From assembly GCF_014207745.1 (NCBI RefSeq), contig NZ_JACHJB010000002.1:930001-994000 (forward strand): a DNA stretch of 64,000 bases, written 5' to 3'. The stretch comes from Nonomuraea muscovyensis. Lineage in GTDB: Bacteria; Actinomycetota; Actinomycetes; Streptosporangiales; Streptosporangiaceae. The notes under the pieces are model-generated. The model was not told the origin of the DNA, searched no databases, and worked only from the letters and a program-made list of their open reading frames with translations. Both the position numbers and the translations under genes were made by a program. This document shows, piece by piece, positions 16,499 to 24,273 of the stretch (position 1 is the stretch's first letter; every line of letters starts with the position of its first letter).

Positions 16499-17397
16499 GA
16501 TGTCGCCTCGTTCACCAGGTCGAGATAGACGTCCTCCAGCGACGGCCGGGCCAGCGTCAGAGAGGTCAGCTCGGTGCCGCGCTCCAGCGCCCAGCCGGTC
16601 AGGGCATGCATGTCACGGGCGGGCTGGTCGGTCTGGACCGACACCGCCGTGCCGTGCGCCTCGATGTGACCGGTCAGCGGCGGCAGATCGGCGAGAGCCG
16701 TCCCTTCGGGCAGCCGGAAGGACAGCACGCTCGTGCGCTCGGCCGCGATGAGGGTGTCCGGCGCGCCGACCGCCACCAGGCGGCCCGCGCGCAACACCGC
16801 CACCCGGTCGGCCAGGTGCTGGGCCTCGTCCATGTAGTGGGTGGTGAGCAGGATCGTGGTGCCGGACGAGCGCAGGCCGTCGATCAGCTCCCAGGCGTGG
16901 TGCCGGGCCGAGGGGTCGAAGCCGGTGGTGGGCTCGTCCAGGAACAGCAGCTCCGGCGCGCCGACCAGGCCGAGCGCCAGGTCCAGGCGGCGCCGCTGCC
17001 CCCCGGATAACGCCCGTACCCGGGCGTCACGCTTGTCCTTCAGTCCCACCTGCTCGATGACCTCGTCCGGGTCGCGAGGCCGGGGATAGAAGCCGGCGTA
17101 CAGGCGGACCAGCTCGACGACGGAGAACTCCTCCTCGAACCCGGCCTCCTGCAGCACGATCCCGATGCGCTCACGATAGGCCCGGCCGCCGGTGGCCGGA
17201 TCGAAGCCGAGCACCGACACCTCTCCCCCGTCGCGGCGCCGGTGCCCTTCCAGGATCTCCACGGTCGTGGTCTTGCCCGCCCCGTTCGGGCCGAGCAGCG
17301 CGAACACCTCGCCCCGCTCGACGGTGAGACTCACTCCGTCGACGGCCTTGACCGTCCCGTACTCCTTGCGCAGTCCTGTGACCACCACTGCGGACAT
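16495..17397 (-). CDS. ABC transporter ATP-binding protein (DrrA-like)
   Basis: 300 residues. Walker A GPNGAGKTTTVEIL, Q-loop IVLQEAGFEEEF, signature LSGGQRRRLDLALGL, Walker B LLFLDEPTTGFDP and the switch His in LLTTHYMDE are all intact. A C-terminal extension of about 90 residues is typical of the DrrA/daunorubicin-resistance subfamily. It drives the fused permease encoded downstream. A DevR/DosR-like box lies 78 bp upstream of the start. Confidence 0.9.
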   Translation of the reverse strand: MSAVVVTGLRKEYGTVKAVDGVSLTVERGEVFALLGPNGAGKTTTVEILEGHRRRDGGEVSVLGFDPATGGRAYRERIGIVLQEAGFEEEFSVVELVRLYAGFYPRPRDPDEVIEQVGLKDKRDARVRALSGGQRRRLDLALGLVGAPELLFLDEPTTGFDPSARHHAWELIDGLRSSGTTILLTTHYMDEAQHLADRVAVLRAGRLVAVGAPDTLIAAERTSVLSFRLPEGTALADLPPLTGHIEAHGTAVSVQTDQPARDMHALTGWALERGTELTSLTLARPSLEDVYLDLVNEATS

Positions 17398-17829
17398 CTC
17401 GGGTTCCTCTCCCTCGGGCCTCCAGCGTCTTGTCCGGCAGCCGGGAGGGACAGGGTCGTAGGGTGTCAGGCGCCGGGACCTTCGTCCTGTACGAGCGGGC
17501 CGTGATGCGCGTAGGACGGCGGACGTGCGACGCGATCCGCTCGAACGCCCGCCGTTGGGCCGTGGCGCGCAGCTACGCCTCGTGAGGGAGCGCGACGGGT
17601 CAGCAGTACTTGCTCAGGGACAGGCGCTTGATCAGCGGGAACAGCTTGGGGTTGAAGCGACCAGAGGCGAACGACCGCGCGCACCGACCTGCCCGCCACC
17701 TTAACCGTCGAATCCGTGGATGTGTTCTTCGCCTTCCACGTGAACGGCTCGCTCGACGGACGTAGGTCGTCACCTCCGCGGGAACATTTGTCCAAGACTG
17801 ATAGTCGACCGCCCGTGCATAGTCTCCGC
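17398..17829. other. Intergenic region with one regulatory box; possible eroded coding
   Basis: 432 bp between the divergent ABC ATPase and the alpha/beta hydrolase. It contains the box at 17475. Minus-strand frames around 17580-17760 look coding-like in two pieces (SEPFTWKAKNTSTDS, then NPKLFPLIKRLSLSKYC before a stop) and may be a frameshifted remnant; I cannot name the family. No RNA gene was recognised. Confidence 0.4.
17475..17488. promoter_or_regulatory. DevR/DosR-like box upstream of the ABC transporter operon
   Basis: GGGAC-CTTC-GTCCT, a 5+4+5 palindrome with one mismatch at the outer pair, 78 bp before the ATPase start. It is the best match in the window to the GGGAC-N4-GTCCC dormancy box. 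Confidence 0.6.
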
Positions 17830-18639
17830 ATGAGTGAGTACGACATTGAGCACTCGCATGGGATGCACGTGGTCCATGACGGCCCGCGGCAGGCGCCGCC
17901 GTTGTTGCTCATCCACGGATCGGGGGCCTCGGGCGGCTTCTGGAACCCGGTGGTCCCCGCACTGGCCGGCCACCATCACGTCATCCGGGTCGACCTCCCG
18001 GGCTGCGGCAAGTCACCGCCCGCGCCGTCGTACGACGTGCCTGCGCAGGCGGGCCGGGTGGCGGCGCTGCTGGACGACCTCGGACTTCGTCACCTCGCCG
18101 CGGTCGGGCACTCCAGCGGCGGCTACGTCGCCACCGCGCTTGCCGAACAACGTCCCGACCTCGTGGGTTCGCTTGCACTGATCAGTAGTGGCCCAAGTCC
18201 GGATGCGCTCCTTCGGCAGCCGTTCATCCTTCGGGTCCTGTTGGCCCCGCCCTTGGGCCCGCTCCTGTGGTCGAGGCGTTCGGACGCGATGATCCGCAGG
18301 GGGATCAGCGCGACGGCCGCTCGCCCGGTGGACGTCCCGGACGACGTGGTCGCCGACGTACGGGGCATCACCTACCGCGTGATGAGGACGGTGCTGCGCC
18401 GGAACACCGCGTACATCGCCGAGCGGAGCGTGCCCGAGCGTCTCGCCGCCCTCGAGGTCCCCGTGCTGGCGATCTTCGGCGCCGCCGACCCCCGTTGGGA
18501 GCCGTCGTCGGCGCGCCAGTACGACGCGGTGCCGAACGCGCGGGTCGAGCTGCTGCCCGGCGTCGGGCACCTACCCATGTTGGAAGCGCCCGAGACGACC
18601 GGCAAACTGCTGCTGGGCTTCACGGCAACGGGCCGCTGA
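17830..18639 (+). CDS. Alpha/beta hydrolase
   Basis: About 269 residues of the alpha/beta hydrolase fold. The oxyanion strand is LLLIHGSGASGGFW, the nucleophile elbow is VGHSSGGYVA (Ser in G-H-S-S-G), the acid is probably Asp in LAIFGAADPRW, and the catalytic His is in GVGHLPMLEAPE. Substrate unknown; it may be an esterase or a C-C hydrolase. The ATG at 17830 is preceded by CATAGT seven bases upstream and no ribosome site, so the message may be leaderless. Longer readings begin in non-homologous sequence. Confidence 0.87.
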   Translation: MSEYDIEHSHGMHVVHDGPRQAPPLLLIHGSGASGGFWNPVVPALAGHHHVIRVDLPGCGKSPPAPSYDVPAQAGRVAALLDDLGLRHLAAVGHSSGGYVATALAEQRPDLVGSLALISSGPSPDALLRQPFILRVLLAPPLGPLLWSRRSDAMIRRGISATAARPVDVPDDVVADVRGITYRVMRTVLRRNTAYIAERSVPERLAALEVPVLAIFGAADPRWEPSSARQYDAVPNARVELLPGVGHLPMLEAPETTGKLLLGFTATGR

Positions 18640-18676
18640 CAGCCCACCCGTGATCCCTGAGGCCTAGACTGGTCAC

Positions 18677-19561
18677 GTGTTGTCGACCGGGACGCCACCT
18701 GACTGGGCGTGGGTGGACGTCGCAGTCCCGCGCCCGTCGGTTCGGCTGCCCGGGGTCAGCATGGCCGGCTTCCGCCATCGTGCCCCGGCCGATGTGGACA
18801 TCGACATGGTCGCGTACCCGTCCGTCACCCTGCTCGTCGATCTGAGCGAGGGAGAAGGCGTCGTCTACGAAAGCCATGGCCGGTACGAGCGCGGCAGTGT
18901 CGTCGTCGGGCTCCTCCCCGGCGATCTCCGGGCAACTGGCCGGGGAGTCGGCGAGTGCCTCCAGATCCGGCTGGAGGCGGTCACGGCGGCTGCGTTGTTC
19001 GGCGCATCGGCCGAGCTCAGCGGGACGGTGGTAGCCCTTGAGGATGTCTGGGGCCGCGACGCCGGGCGAGCCGAGGACAGGCTGCGCGCCGCCGCGTCGT
19101 GGGACGAACGGTTCACGATCGCGGTGGACATCCTCGCCCGACGGCTGGGCGCCCACCCACCGGTCGATCCGCAGGTCGCCTACGCCTGGCGGCGGACGCT
19201 CACCAGCCGGGGGCGGGTGCGGGTCGACGGCCTGGCGGACGAGGTCGGCTGGAGCCGCAAGCGCCTGTGGTCCCGCTTCCGGTCCCAGCTCGGCATCACA
19301 CCCAAACGCGCCGCCCGACTGGTGCGCTTCGACCACGCCGCCCACCTGCTCGCGGCGGGTCACGCCGCCGCCCACGTTGCCACCGAGAGCGGCTACGTCG
19401 ACCAGTCCCACCTTCACCGCGAGGTCACGACGTTTGCCGGGCTCACACCCACGGCCCTGGCCGGCGCGCCGTGGCTCGCGATCGACGACGTCGCGTGGCC
19501 AGCTTCATCGCCAACCCGGCGCTCTGCGAAGGGTGGCGAACGTATCCTCGACCTTCGTTGA
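18677..19561 (+). CDS. AraC-family transcriptional regulator
   Basis: About 294 residues. The C-terminal 100 residues form the double helix-turn-helix of AraC proteins: VDGLADEVGWSRKRLWSRF and QLGITPKRAARLVRFDHAA for the first, then ATESGYVDQSHLHREVTTF with TPTAL for the second. The N-terminal half is a cupin-like sensor, poorly conserved. The GTG start lies six bases after TAGACT and has no ribosome site, which points to a leaderless transcript. It may control the hydrolase just upstream on the same strand. Confidence 0.87.
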   Translation: MLSTGTPPDWAWVDVAVPRPSVRLPGVSMAGFRHRAPADVDIDMVAYPSVTLLVDLSEGEGVVYESHGRYERGSVVVGLLPGDLRATGRGVGECLQIRLEAVTAAALFGASAELSGTVVALEDVWGRDAGRAEDRLRAAASWDERFTIAVDILARRLGAHPPVDPQVAYAWRRTLTSRGRVRVDGLADEVGWSRKRLWSRFRSQLGITPKRAARLVRFDHAAHLLAAGHAAAHVATESGYVDQSHLHREVTTFAGLTPTALAGAPWLAIDDVAWPASSPTRRSAKGGERILDLR

Positions 19562-19942
19562 ACAGCTTGCCCACACGATGCGGCTGCCACGCGATGCGCA
19601 GATTGAGAAACCCGCCGAGTCAGGGCCGTTTCGTCAAAGTCCCACCGGAAGGTTCGCTGGTCGCGACCGCGTCTCGAGAACTTCCTGCCCGGCACTCGGC
19701 GCGAGGAGTGTGATGCCGACGACGGGACGCGACTCTTCCAGACGCCGGCCGCCATCTTCCCCGACGCCGCAGCCTTGCTCGCCGTCGCGGCGCTGCTGCT
19801 CGCCACCCGCGGGCTCGCCCGCGCCCAGGTAGCGCTATCGCGCCGCTGCATGGGCCGCTGTTGACAATTGAGGGCGGCGGGCCGGAGGCGGGGAGCATGA
19901 GAGGCGAAGATCGAGCCTAGGAGATCAGGGCTGGTATCCGAT
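19562..19942. other. Non-coding junction beside the IS remnant
   Basis: 381 bp between the AraC regulator and the IS21-type fragment. I recognise no intact gene. Short frames on both strands here look like scrambled transposase-type sequence but match no family I can name. It probably marks the broken left side of the insertion element. Confidence 0.35.
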
Positions 19943-20224
19943 GTGGCGCAGGAGAACCTGCAGCCGACGCTCGACCTCCGCCGCGACCTGGTCGAGTTGG
20001 CCGCGCTGCAGGCCGCGCACGGCGAGCAGGCACTCACCGCAGCACTGGAGCGGGCGGTGACCTTTCGCCGCTGGCGGGCCGAGGACGTGCGCTCGATCCT
20101 GGCCGCCGGGTCCGGAACACCGCACCCGGCACCCGCCGGCGATGCGCTGGTTCTGGAACTGCCTCCGGTCCCGACCCGTTCGCTGGCCGAGGACACCCTG
20201 GACAAGATCGGACAGGTGTCATGA
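19943..20224 (+). pseudogene. IS21-family IstA C-terminal fragment
   Basis: 94 residues that resemble the extreme C-terminus of IstA transposases (RRDLVELAALQAAHGEQALT, then RRWRAEDVRSILAAG), including the last residues before IstB. The DDE catalytic core and HTH of IstA (about 400 residues) are missing, so it cannot transpose. Its stop overlaps the next ATG as ATGA, exactly as IstA and IstB normally overlap, which supports the identification. Confidence 0.65.
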
Positions 20225-21044
20225 CCGCGCCCGCCCCGCTGCCCGCCGATCTCGATGGCGGGTTGCGCCGCCTGAAGCTGTCGGCGATCCGCCGGCTGGC
20301 TCCCGAGCTGCTGATCACCGCCCGCACACAGCGTTGGAATCCGGAGGAGTTCCTGCGCACGCTCATCGACGCCGAACTGGCCGCGCGTGATGCCTCCAAC
20401 GCCCGCGCCCGGATGAAGGCCGCCGCCTTCCCCGTGCTCAAGACCATCGAGGAGTTCGACGTCGCGGCCTCCTCGATCCCGAAAGCGACCTTCGACTACC
20501 TCGCCTCGCTGGAGTGGATTCGGGCAGCGGAGAACTACTGCGCGGTCGGCCCGGCCGGCACCGGCAAATCCCACAGCCTCATCGCGCTCGGCATCGCCGC
20601 GATCCAGGCCGGGCACAAAGTCCGCTACTTCACCGCCGCCGAACTCGTTGAAACCCTCTACCGGGGCTTGGCCGACAACTCCGTCGGCCGCGTGATCGAG
20701 AACCTGCTACGCGCAGACCTGATCGTCATCGACGAGGTCGGCTTCGCCCCGCTCGACGACACCGGCGCCCAGCTGCTGTTCCGGTTCGTCGCCGCCGCCT
20801 ACGAACGCCGCGCCCTCGGCATCGGCTCGCACTGGCCCTTCGACCAATGGGGACGCTTCCTGCCCGAACACACCACCGCCGTCAGTCTGCTCGACCGGCT
20901 GCTGCACCACAGCATCGTCGTGGCCACCGAGGGCGAGTCCTTCCGGATGAAACAGGCACGAACCAGGACACCAGCACGCCTTACCAGAGCGGTGTGGTCG
21001 TCATGCGCTACCGTGACGGCACGAGCCGCCGCGGCCTATCTTGA
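19943..21044 (+). mobile_element. Truncated IS21-family insertion sequence
   Basis: Consists of an IstA tail followed by IstB. The left end and most of istA are deleted, and the right end was not defined because I could not see a terminal inverted repeat. The end point given is the TGA of an alternative istB frame. It lies 2 kb from the left border of the biosynthetic cluster. Confidence 0.6.
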
Positions 21045-21240
21045 GTCACACCTTGACATTATCGCGGCGGCTCTTCACGTCACGGCACACGACCAGCGGC
21101 AACGCCTTGGAAGTTACGATCTACGGCTGCCGTATCTGACGAGACATCGAAGAATGCAGACCGATATGCCCCAAAACCCGAGAACGACACACATGCTGGA
21201 GACGTGTGCCCTTTATAGGGGATTGACCCGTGGCTGGTAG
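20221..21240 (+). CDS. istB: IstB-like ATPase (IS21 helper), altered C-terminus
   Basis: The AAA+ helper of IS21 transposition. Walker A is GPAGTGKSHSL, Walker B is DLIVIDEVGFAPL, sensor and arginine regions run through RALGIGSHWPFDQWG, and the family ending TTAVSLLDRLLHHS with ESFRMKQA is present. Normal IstB proteins stop within about 15 residues of that point (near 20961), but this frame runs on for 90 unrelated residues. A +1 shift there would end at 21044. So the gene has probably lost its proper end through a frameshift, and with istA broken it is not part of a working element. Confidence 0.75.
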   Translation: MTAPAPLPADLDGGLRRLKLSAIRRLAPELLITARTQRWNPEEFLRTLIDAELAARDASNARARMKAAAFPVLKTIEEFDVAASSIPKATFDYLASLEWIRAAENYCAVGPAGTGKSHSLIALGIAAIQAGHKVRYFTAAELVETLYRGLADNSVGRVIENLLRADLIVIDEVGFAPLDDTGAQLLFRFVAAAYERRALGIGSHWPFDQWGRFLPEHTTAVSLLDRLLHHSIVVATEGESFRMKQARTRTPARLTRAVWSSCATVTARAAAAYLESHLDIIAAALHVTAHDQRQRLGSYDLRLPYLTRHRRMQTDMPQNPRTTHMLETCALYRGLTRGW

Positions 21241-21365
21241 GGGTGAGAGCCTGGCCGACGGGGAGAGCGCCACTTGACAAAAGGGGGAATGGTGAAGGCC
21301 TGCGACGTCTTCTTACCTCGCGCGAAAGGCACTGTAGCTTCTGCTATGCGTTCTCTCGTCGCCCG
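21045..21365. other. Intergenic region, no gene recognised
   Basis: About 320 bp, partly covered by the run-on istB frame. It holds TTGACC at 21223 and TTGACA at 21274, which could be -35 elements, but no good -10 follows at 16-18 bp. No RNA gene or repeat was seen. Confidence 0.35.
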
Positions 21366-22208
21366 ATGGCGGTGACGATGGCCGTACGCCTGCTCCTCGA
21401 CCGCCGGCAGCCCGCCAGCATCCAGCTGAAGGTCTCGCCCATCGTCGCCGCGCTCACCGGCATGCGCTTCGCCGACAGCCCGCGGATCTTCCCCCTGGCG
21501 AGCGGCGAGAGCGCGACGCACAGGTCGTCGCTCGTTCACATCACCCTGCGCCGCCCATCAGGAGTCGCCCGCCTCGGCTGCGCCAGGCGGCTCAAGCGGC
21601 AGCGCCCGGCGCCGCCCCGCCCTCACCAGCACCACGGCAGGGTGCCGCGCCCCGACGACGTGCCCCTCTCGCCCCCTCTCTGGGACAGGCTCCGCGACCT
21701 CCTGGAAGCCGACCTGAGACACCGGATGCGGCGGCTGGCCGAGGGCGGGCTGGTTGACTTCTTCGCCGACCTGCACCCGTGGGTCCACTTCGACGGCGAG
21801 ATCCTGCGGGTGGACACCCGCTGCGACGCCGAGCCGAGCGCCTGCACCAACGGCCTGATCCTGATGCCCACGCTCCTGTCGAACCGGGTCGTGCTGCTGG
21901 CCGCGGAGCCGCCCAAGCCCGCCGTCCTCCTCTATCCCGCGCGCGGGGCCGCCGGATGGGCTTCCCTGGACCACCTGCACAGGCTGGTCGGAAACTGCCG
22001 CCTCTCGCTTCTGGAGGACCTGCGCCAGCCGCGCACGGCCGACGAGCTGGCCAACCGCCACCACATGGACCCGCAGAGCACGCGCAGGCACCTGACCACT
22101 CTCACCAGCGCGGGCCTGCTTTCGATGCAGTGCCGGCCGGCGGAGCAATACGAGTGCACCCATGTGGCTTCCGCGCTGGTCGCCCCGCAGTGCGCCTCGT
22201 GTTCCTAG
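21366..22208 (+). CDS. ArsR-type winged-helix regulator (DUF5937-like), possibly degraded N-terminus
   Basis: About 280 residues. The C-terminal winged helix is clear: SLLEDLRQPRTADELANRHH and TRRHLTTLTSAGLLS. The middle (WDRLRDLLEADLRHRMRRLA, HFDGEILRVDTRCDAE, LILMPTLLSNRVVLL) matches the large ArsR-like actinobacterial proteins with a DUF5937 domain. Residues about 45-90 are a run of Arg, Pro and His unlike the family, so a pair of compensating frameshifts may have scrambled that part. The start is uncertain: ATG 21366 is used, ATG 21378 is an alternative. Confidence 0.65.
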   Translation: MAVTMAVRLLLDRRQPASIQLKVSPIVAALTGMRFADSPRIFPLASGESATHRSSLVHITLRRPSGVARLGCARRLKRQRPAPPRPHQHHGRVPRPDDVPLSPPLWDRLRDLLEADLRHRMRRLAEGGLVDFFADLHPWVHFDGEILRVDTRCDAEPSACTNGLILMPTLLSNRVVLLAAEPPKPAVLLYPARGAAGWASLDHLHRLVGNCRLSLLEDLRQPRTADELANRHHMDPQSTRRHLTTLTSAGLLSMQCRPAEQYECTHVASALVAPQCASCS

Positions 22209-22238
22209 CAGCCCTGATGGGTTCTTGGGTATGTAGCG

Positions 22239-22290
22239 TTGACATAAGGCTGACGCACGCTACTATCATGATTGATGTTTGAATAGTAGC
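22239..22290 (+). promoter_or_regulatory. Near-consensus promoter with an inverted repeat over the -10
   Basis: TTGACA at 22239-22244, a 16-bp spacer, then TACTAT at 22261-22266. An 8-bp perfect inverted repeat, GCTACTAT (22259-22266) and ATAGTAGC (22283-22290), overlaps the -10 and the transcript start, so a repressor or an RNA hairpin could act here. It would drive the gene at 22385. Confidence 0.6.
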
Positions 22291-22384
22291 CCCACCGTGC
22301 AGTTGAGTTGAGGTTCCCCGCCACCCCTCGCAGCAGGGTCGCTGTCCAGGTTTACGCTCTGCTGCCATAGTGGAAGAGGTCGTG

Positions 22385-22987
22385 GTGAAGCAATACTCAG
22401 TGGCGATCACCCAGGAGACCGACGAGGGGTCGGTCCTCAAGGCCGGTCCGCAGATGACCGTCCGGATCGAGGTGGTGGACGGCCAGGCTCACGTCGTCGA
22501 GATGACCATGCGGGCCCAGGCGGGGGCCGATCTGACCAGTGGACCGTTTCCCTCGGTGGATCTGGAGTGCCTCGCGCGCGCCTTCGCCGGCGAGGCGGCG
22601 TCCCGCGCCCCTGTGCCGGTCACCGCGGCCCAGCCGACGGTCTCCACCCCGGCCGCGCCCCAGGTCCCGGCCCCTGAGGTCCCCGCCCCTGAGGTGCCTG
22701 CGCCCCAGGCGGCTGCGCCTCAGCCGGCCGTGTCCCAACCGGTTGTGCCCGAGCCGCAGGACAAGGAGGCTGAGCGCCCGCACCGCTCCAAGCGCACCGT
22801 CTCGCGGCCCAAGACACCGGTGCCCGGAGCGCGCGCCTACCGCAAGATGCCGGACCCCGACGAACTCCAGCGCGTCTACGGCGACGTCGGCAGCATCGCC
22901 GGGGTGGCCAAGCACTACAACGTCCCCGCGCACACCGCACAGGGCTGGATCGGCCGGCTCCGCAAGCGCGGCGTCGTCCCTTCCTAG
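22385..22987 (+). CDS. Helix-turn-helix DNA-binding protein with Pro/Ala linker
   Basis: About 200 residues. The N-terminal 75 residues form a small beta-rich domain (VKQYSVAITQETDEGSV). The next 60 are a low-complexity linker with repeats of PAPEVPAPEVPAPQ. The C-terminal 50 residues are basic and helical: KMPDPDELQRVYGDVGSIAG and VAKHYNVPAHTAQGWIGRLR read as a Psq-like helix-turn-helix. Similar C-terminal modules occur in many uncharacterised actinomycete proteins. GTG 22385 has AGAGG in front; GTG 22370 is an in-frame alternative. It is the last gene before the biosynthetic cluster, but whether it regulates it is unknown. Confidence 0.65.
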   Translation: MKQYSVAITQETDEGSVLKAGPQMTVRIEVVDGQAHVVEMTMRAQAGADLTSGPFPSVDLECLARAFAGEAASRAPVPVTAAQPTVSTPAAPQVPAPEVPAPEVPAPQAAAPQPAVSQPVVPEPQDKEAERPHRSKRTVSRPKTPVPGARAYRKMPDPDELQRVYGDVGSIAGVAKHYNVPAHTAQGWIGRLRKRGVVPS

Positions 22988-23043
22988 CAACCGGTCTCCC
23001 CCCGCGGTGGCGATGCCTGCCCAGCGGCCGGCCGCCCGGCTCC

Positions 23044-24273
23044 TCACAGGCGGACGGGCAACGATTTCAGGCCGTTGACGAAGTTGGACTCCAGCCGCTC
23101 CGGCGCGCCGTCCAGCGCCAGCCCGGCGAGGTGGGGGCGCAGTTCCTCCAGCAGCGTTCTGGCCTCCAGCCTGGTCAGGCTCGCGCCCAGGCAGAAATGC
23201 GCCCCCACCCCGAAAGACAGATGCGGGTTCGGGTCGCGGCCCAGATCGAGGCGGTCAGGGTCGGCGAAGACCGCGCGGTCGCGGTTGGCGGAGACGTAGT
23301 AGAGCACCACCTTGTCGCCTTTGGCGATCTTCTGCCCGTCCAGTTCGGTGTCGCAGGTGGCGGTCCGGCGGAACTGCATGATCGGGGTGACCCAGCGCAG
23401 CAGTTCCTCCACCGCCGCCGGCACCAGCGACGGCTCCGCGCACAGGCGGGCGAGCTGGTCGGGGTGCTCGGCCAGGGCGTGCAGGCTTCCGGAGATGAGG
23501 TGGCGTGTCGTCTCGTTGCCCGCCACCACCAGCAGCATCCAGAAGTGGCAGAACTCCCGGTCGGACAGCCGCCGGCCGTCGACCTCCGCCGTGGCCAGCA
23601 GGCTCACCAGGTCCTCGCCCGGCCTGGCCCGCCGCTGGGCCGCCAGCTCCAGCGCGTACGAGAACGCCTCGACGAAGACCTGCCGGTAGGCGTCGATGTC
23701 GCCGCCGCCGTATTCGGGGTCGTCGAAGCCCACCAGGTGATTGCTCCACCGGAACAGCAGGTGCCGGTCGGCCCGCGGCATGCCCAGCAGGTCGGCCAGA
23801 ACCAGCAGCGGCAGCTCGGCGGCCAGGTCGTCCACGGCGTCGAACCGGCCGCGTTCCACCACCGAGGCCACCAGACCACGGGCGTGCGCGCGAATCCCGT
23901 CGGCCAGAGCGCGCACGGCCCTGGGGGTGAACACGGACGTCACCAGGCGGCGGATGCGCGTGTGCCGCGGCGCGTCCATGTTGACCAGCAGCTCCCGCGT
24001 CCTGGCCAAGTCGGCCTTGGTCCGGGGATCGACCAGGAACGCGCCGCGCTCGCCCGAGGAGAAGACATCCGTCCGGCGCGAGGCCTCGGCCACCGCGGCG
24101 TGCCGGGTCACCGTCCAGTATCCGCTGCCGCGCTCGGCGATGCGGCCGGCCGCGCTGTGGCGCACCAGGACGGGCTCCTCCGTCCAGGCGACCGGTTCGT
24201 CCCTGCGCAGGCGGGCGAAGGTGTCGTGCGGCACGCCCGCGGCGAACGTGGCCGGATGCGCGATCCCCGTCAC
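23044..24273 (-). CDS. Cytochrome P450 (1)
   Basis: 409-residue soluble bacterial P450. The heme ligand loop is LSFGVGAHFCLGASL, the K-helix E-x-x-R is EELLRWVTP, and the I-helix oxygen-activation motif is intact as VAGNETTRH. The N-terminal MDAPRHTRIRRLV block is also standard. It needs an external ferredoxin and reductase, probably those at 38509 and 37310. It is the last gene of the long minus-strand PKS operon, its GTG overlapping the ligase stop (GTGA). The overall look is that of the CYP125/CYP142-like chain hydroxylases, but the substrate is unknown. Confidence 0.9.
   Translation of the reverse strand: MTGIAHPATFAAGVPHDTFARLRRDEPVAWTEEPVLVRHSAAGRIAERGSGYWTVTRHAAVAEASRRTDVFSSGERGAFLVDPRTKADLARTRELLVNMDAPRHTRIRRLVTSVFTPRAVRALADGIRAHARGLVASVVERGRFDAVDDLAAELPLLVLADLLGMPRADRHLLFRWSNHLVGFDDPEYGGGDIDAYRQVFVEAFSYALELAAQRRARPGEDLVSLLATAEVDGRRLSDREFCHFWMLLVVAGNETTRHLISGSLHALAEHPDQLARLCAEPSLVPAAVEELLRWVTPIMQFRRTATCDTELDGQKIAKGDKVVLYYVSANRDRAVFADPDRLDLGRDPNPHLSFGVGAHFCLGASLTRLEARTLLEELRPHLAGLALDGAPERLESNFVNGLKSLPVRL

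Noticed and set aside
15062..16528. A 488-codon plus-strand frame opposite the ABC permease
   Set aside because: Sequence is a run of His, Arg, Gln and Gly without homology; the opposite strand encodes a clear two-domain ABC-2 permease.
20221..20224. IstA and IstB as an active IS21 element
   Set aside because: The catalytic core of IstA is missing and no terminal inverted repeats were seen, so the element cannot move by itself.
22680..22760. Repeated CCTGAGGT units as a CRISPR-like or regulatory repeat
   Set aside because: They are in frame and encode the PAPEV linker repeats of the HTH protein; there are no spacers.
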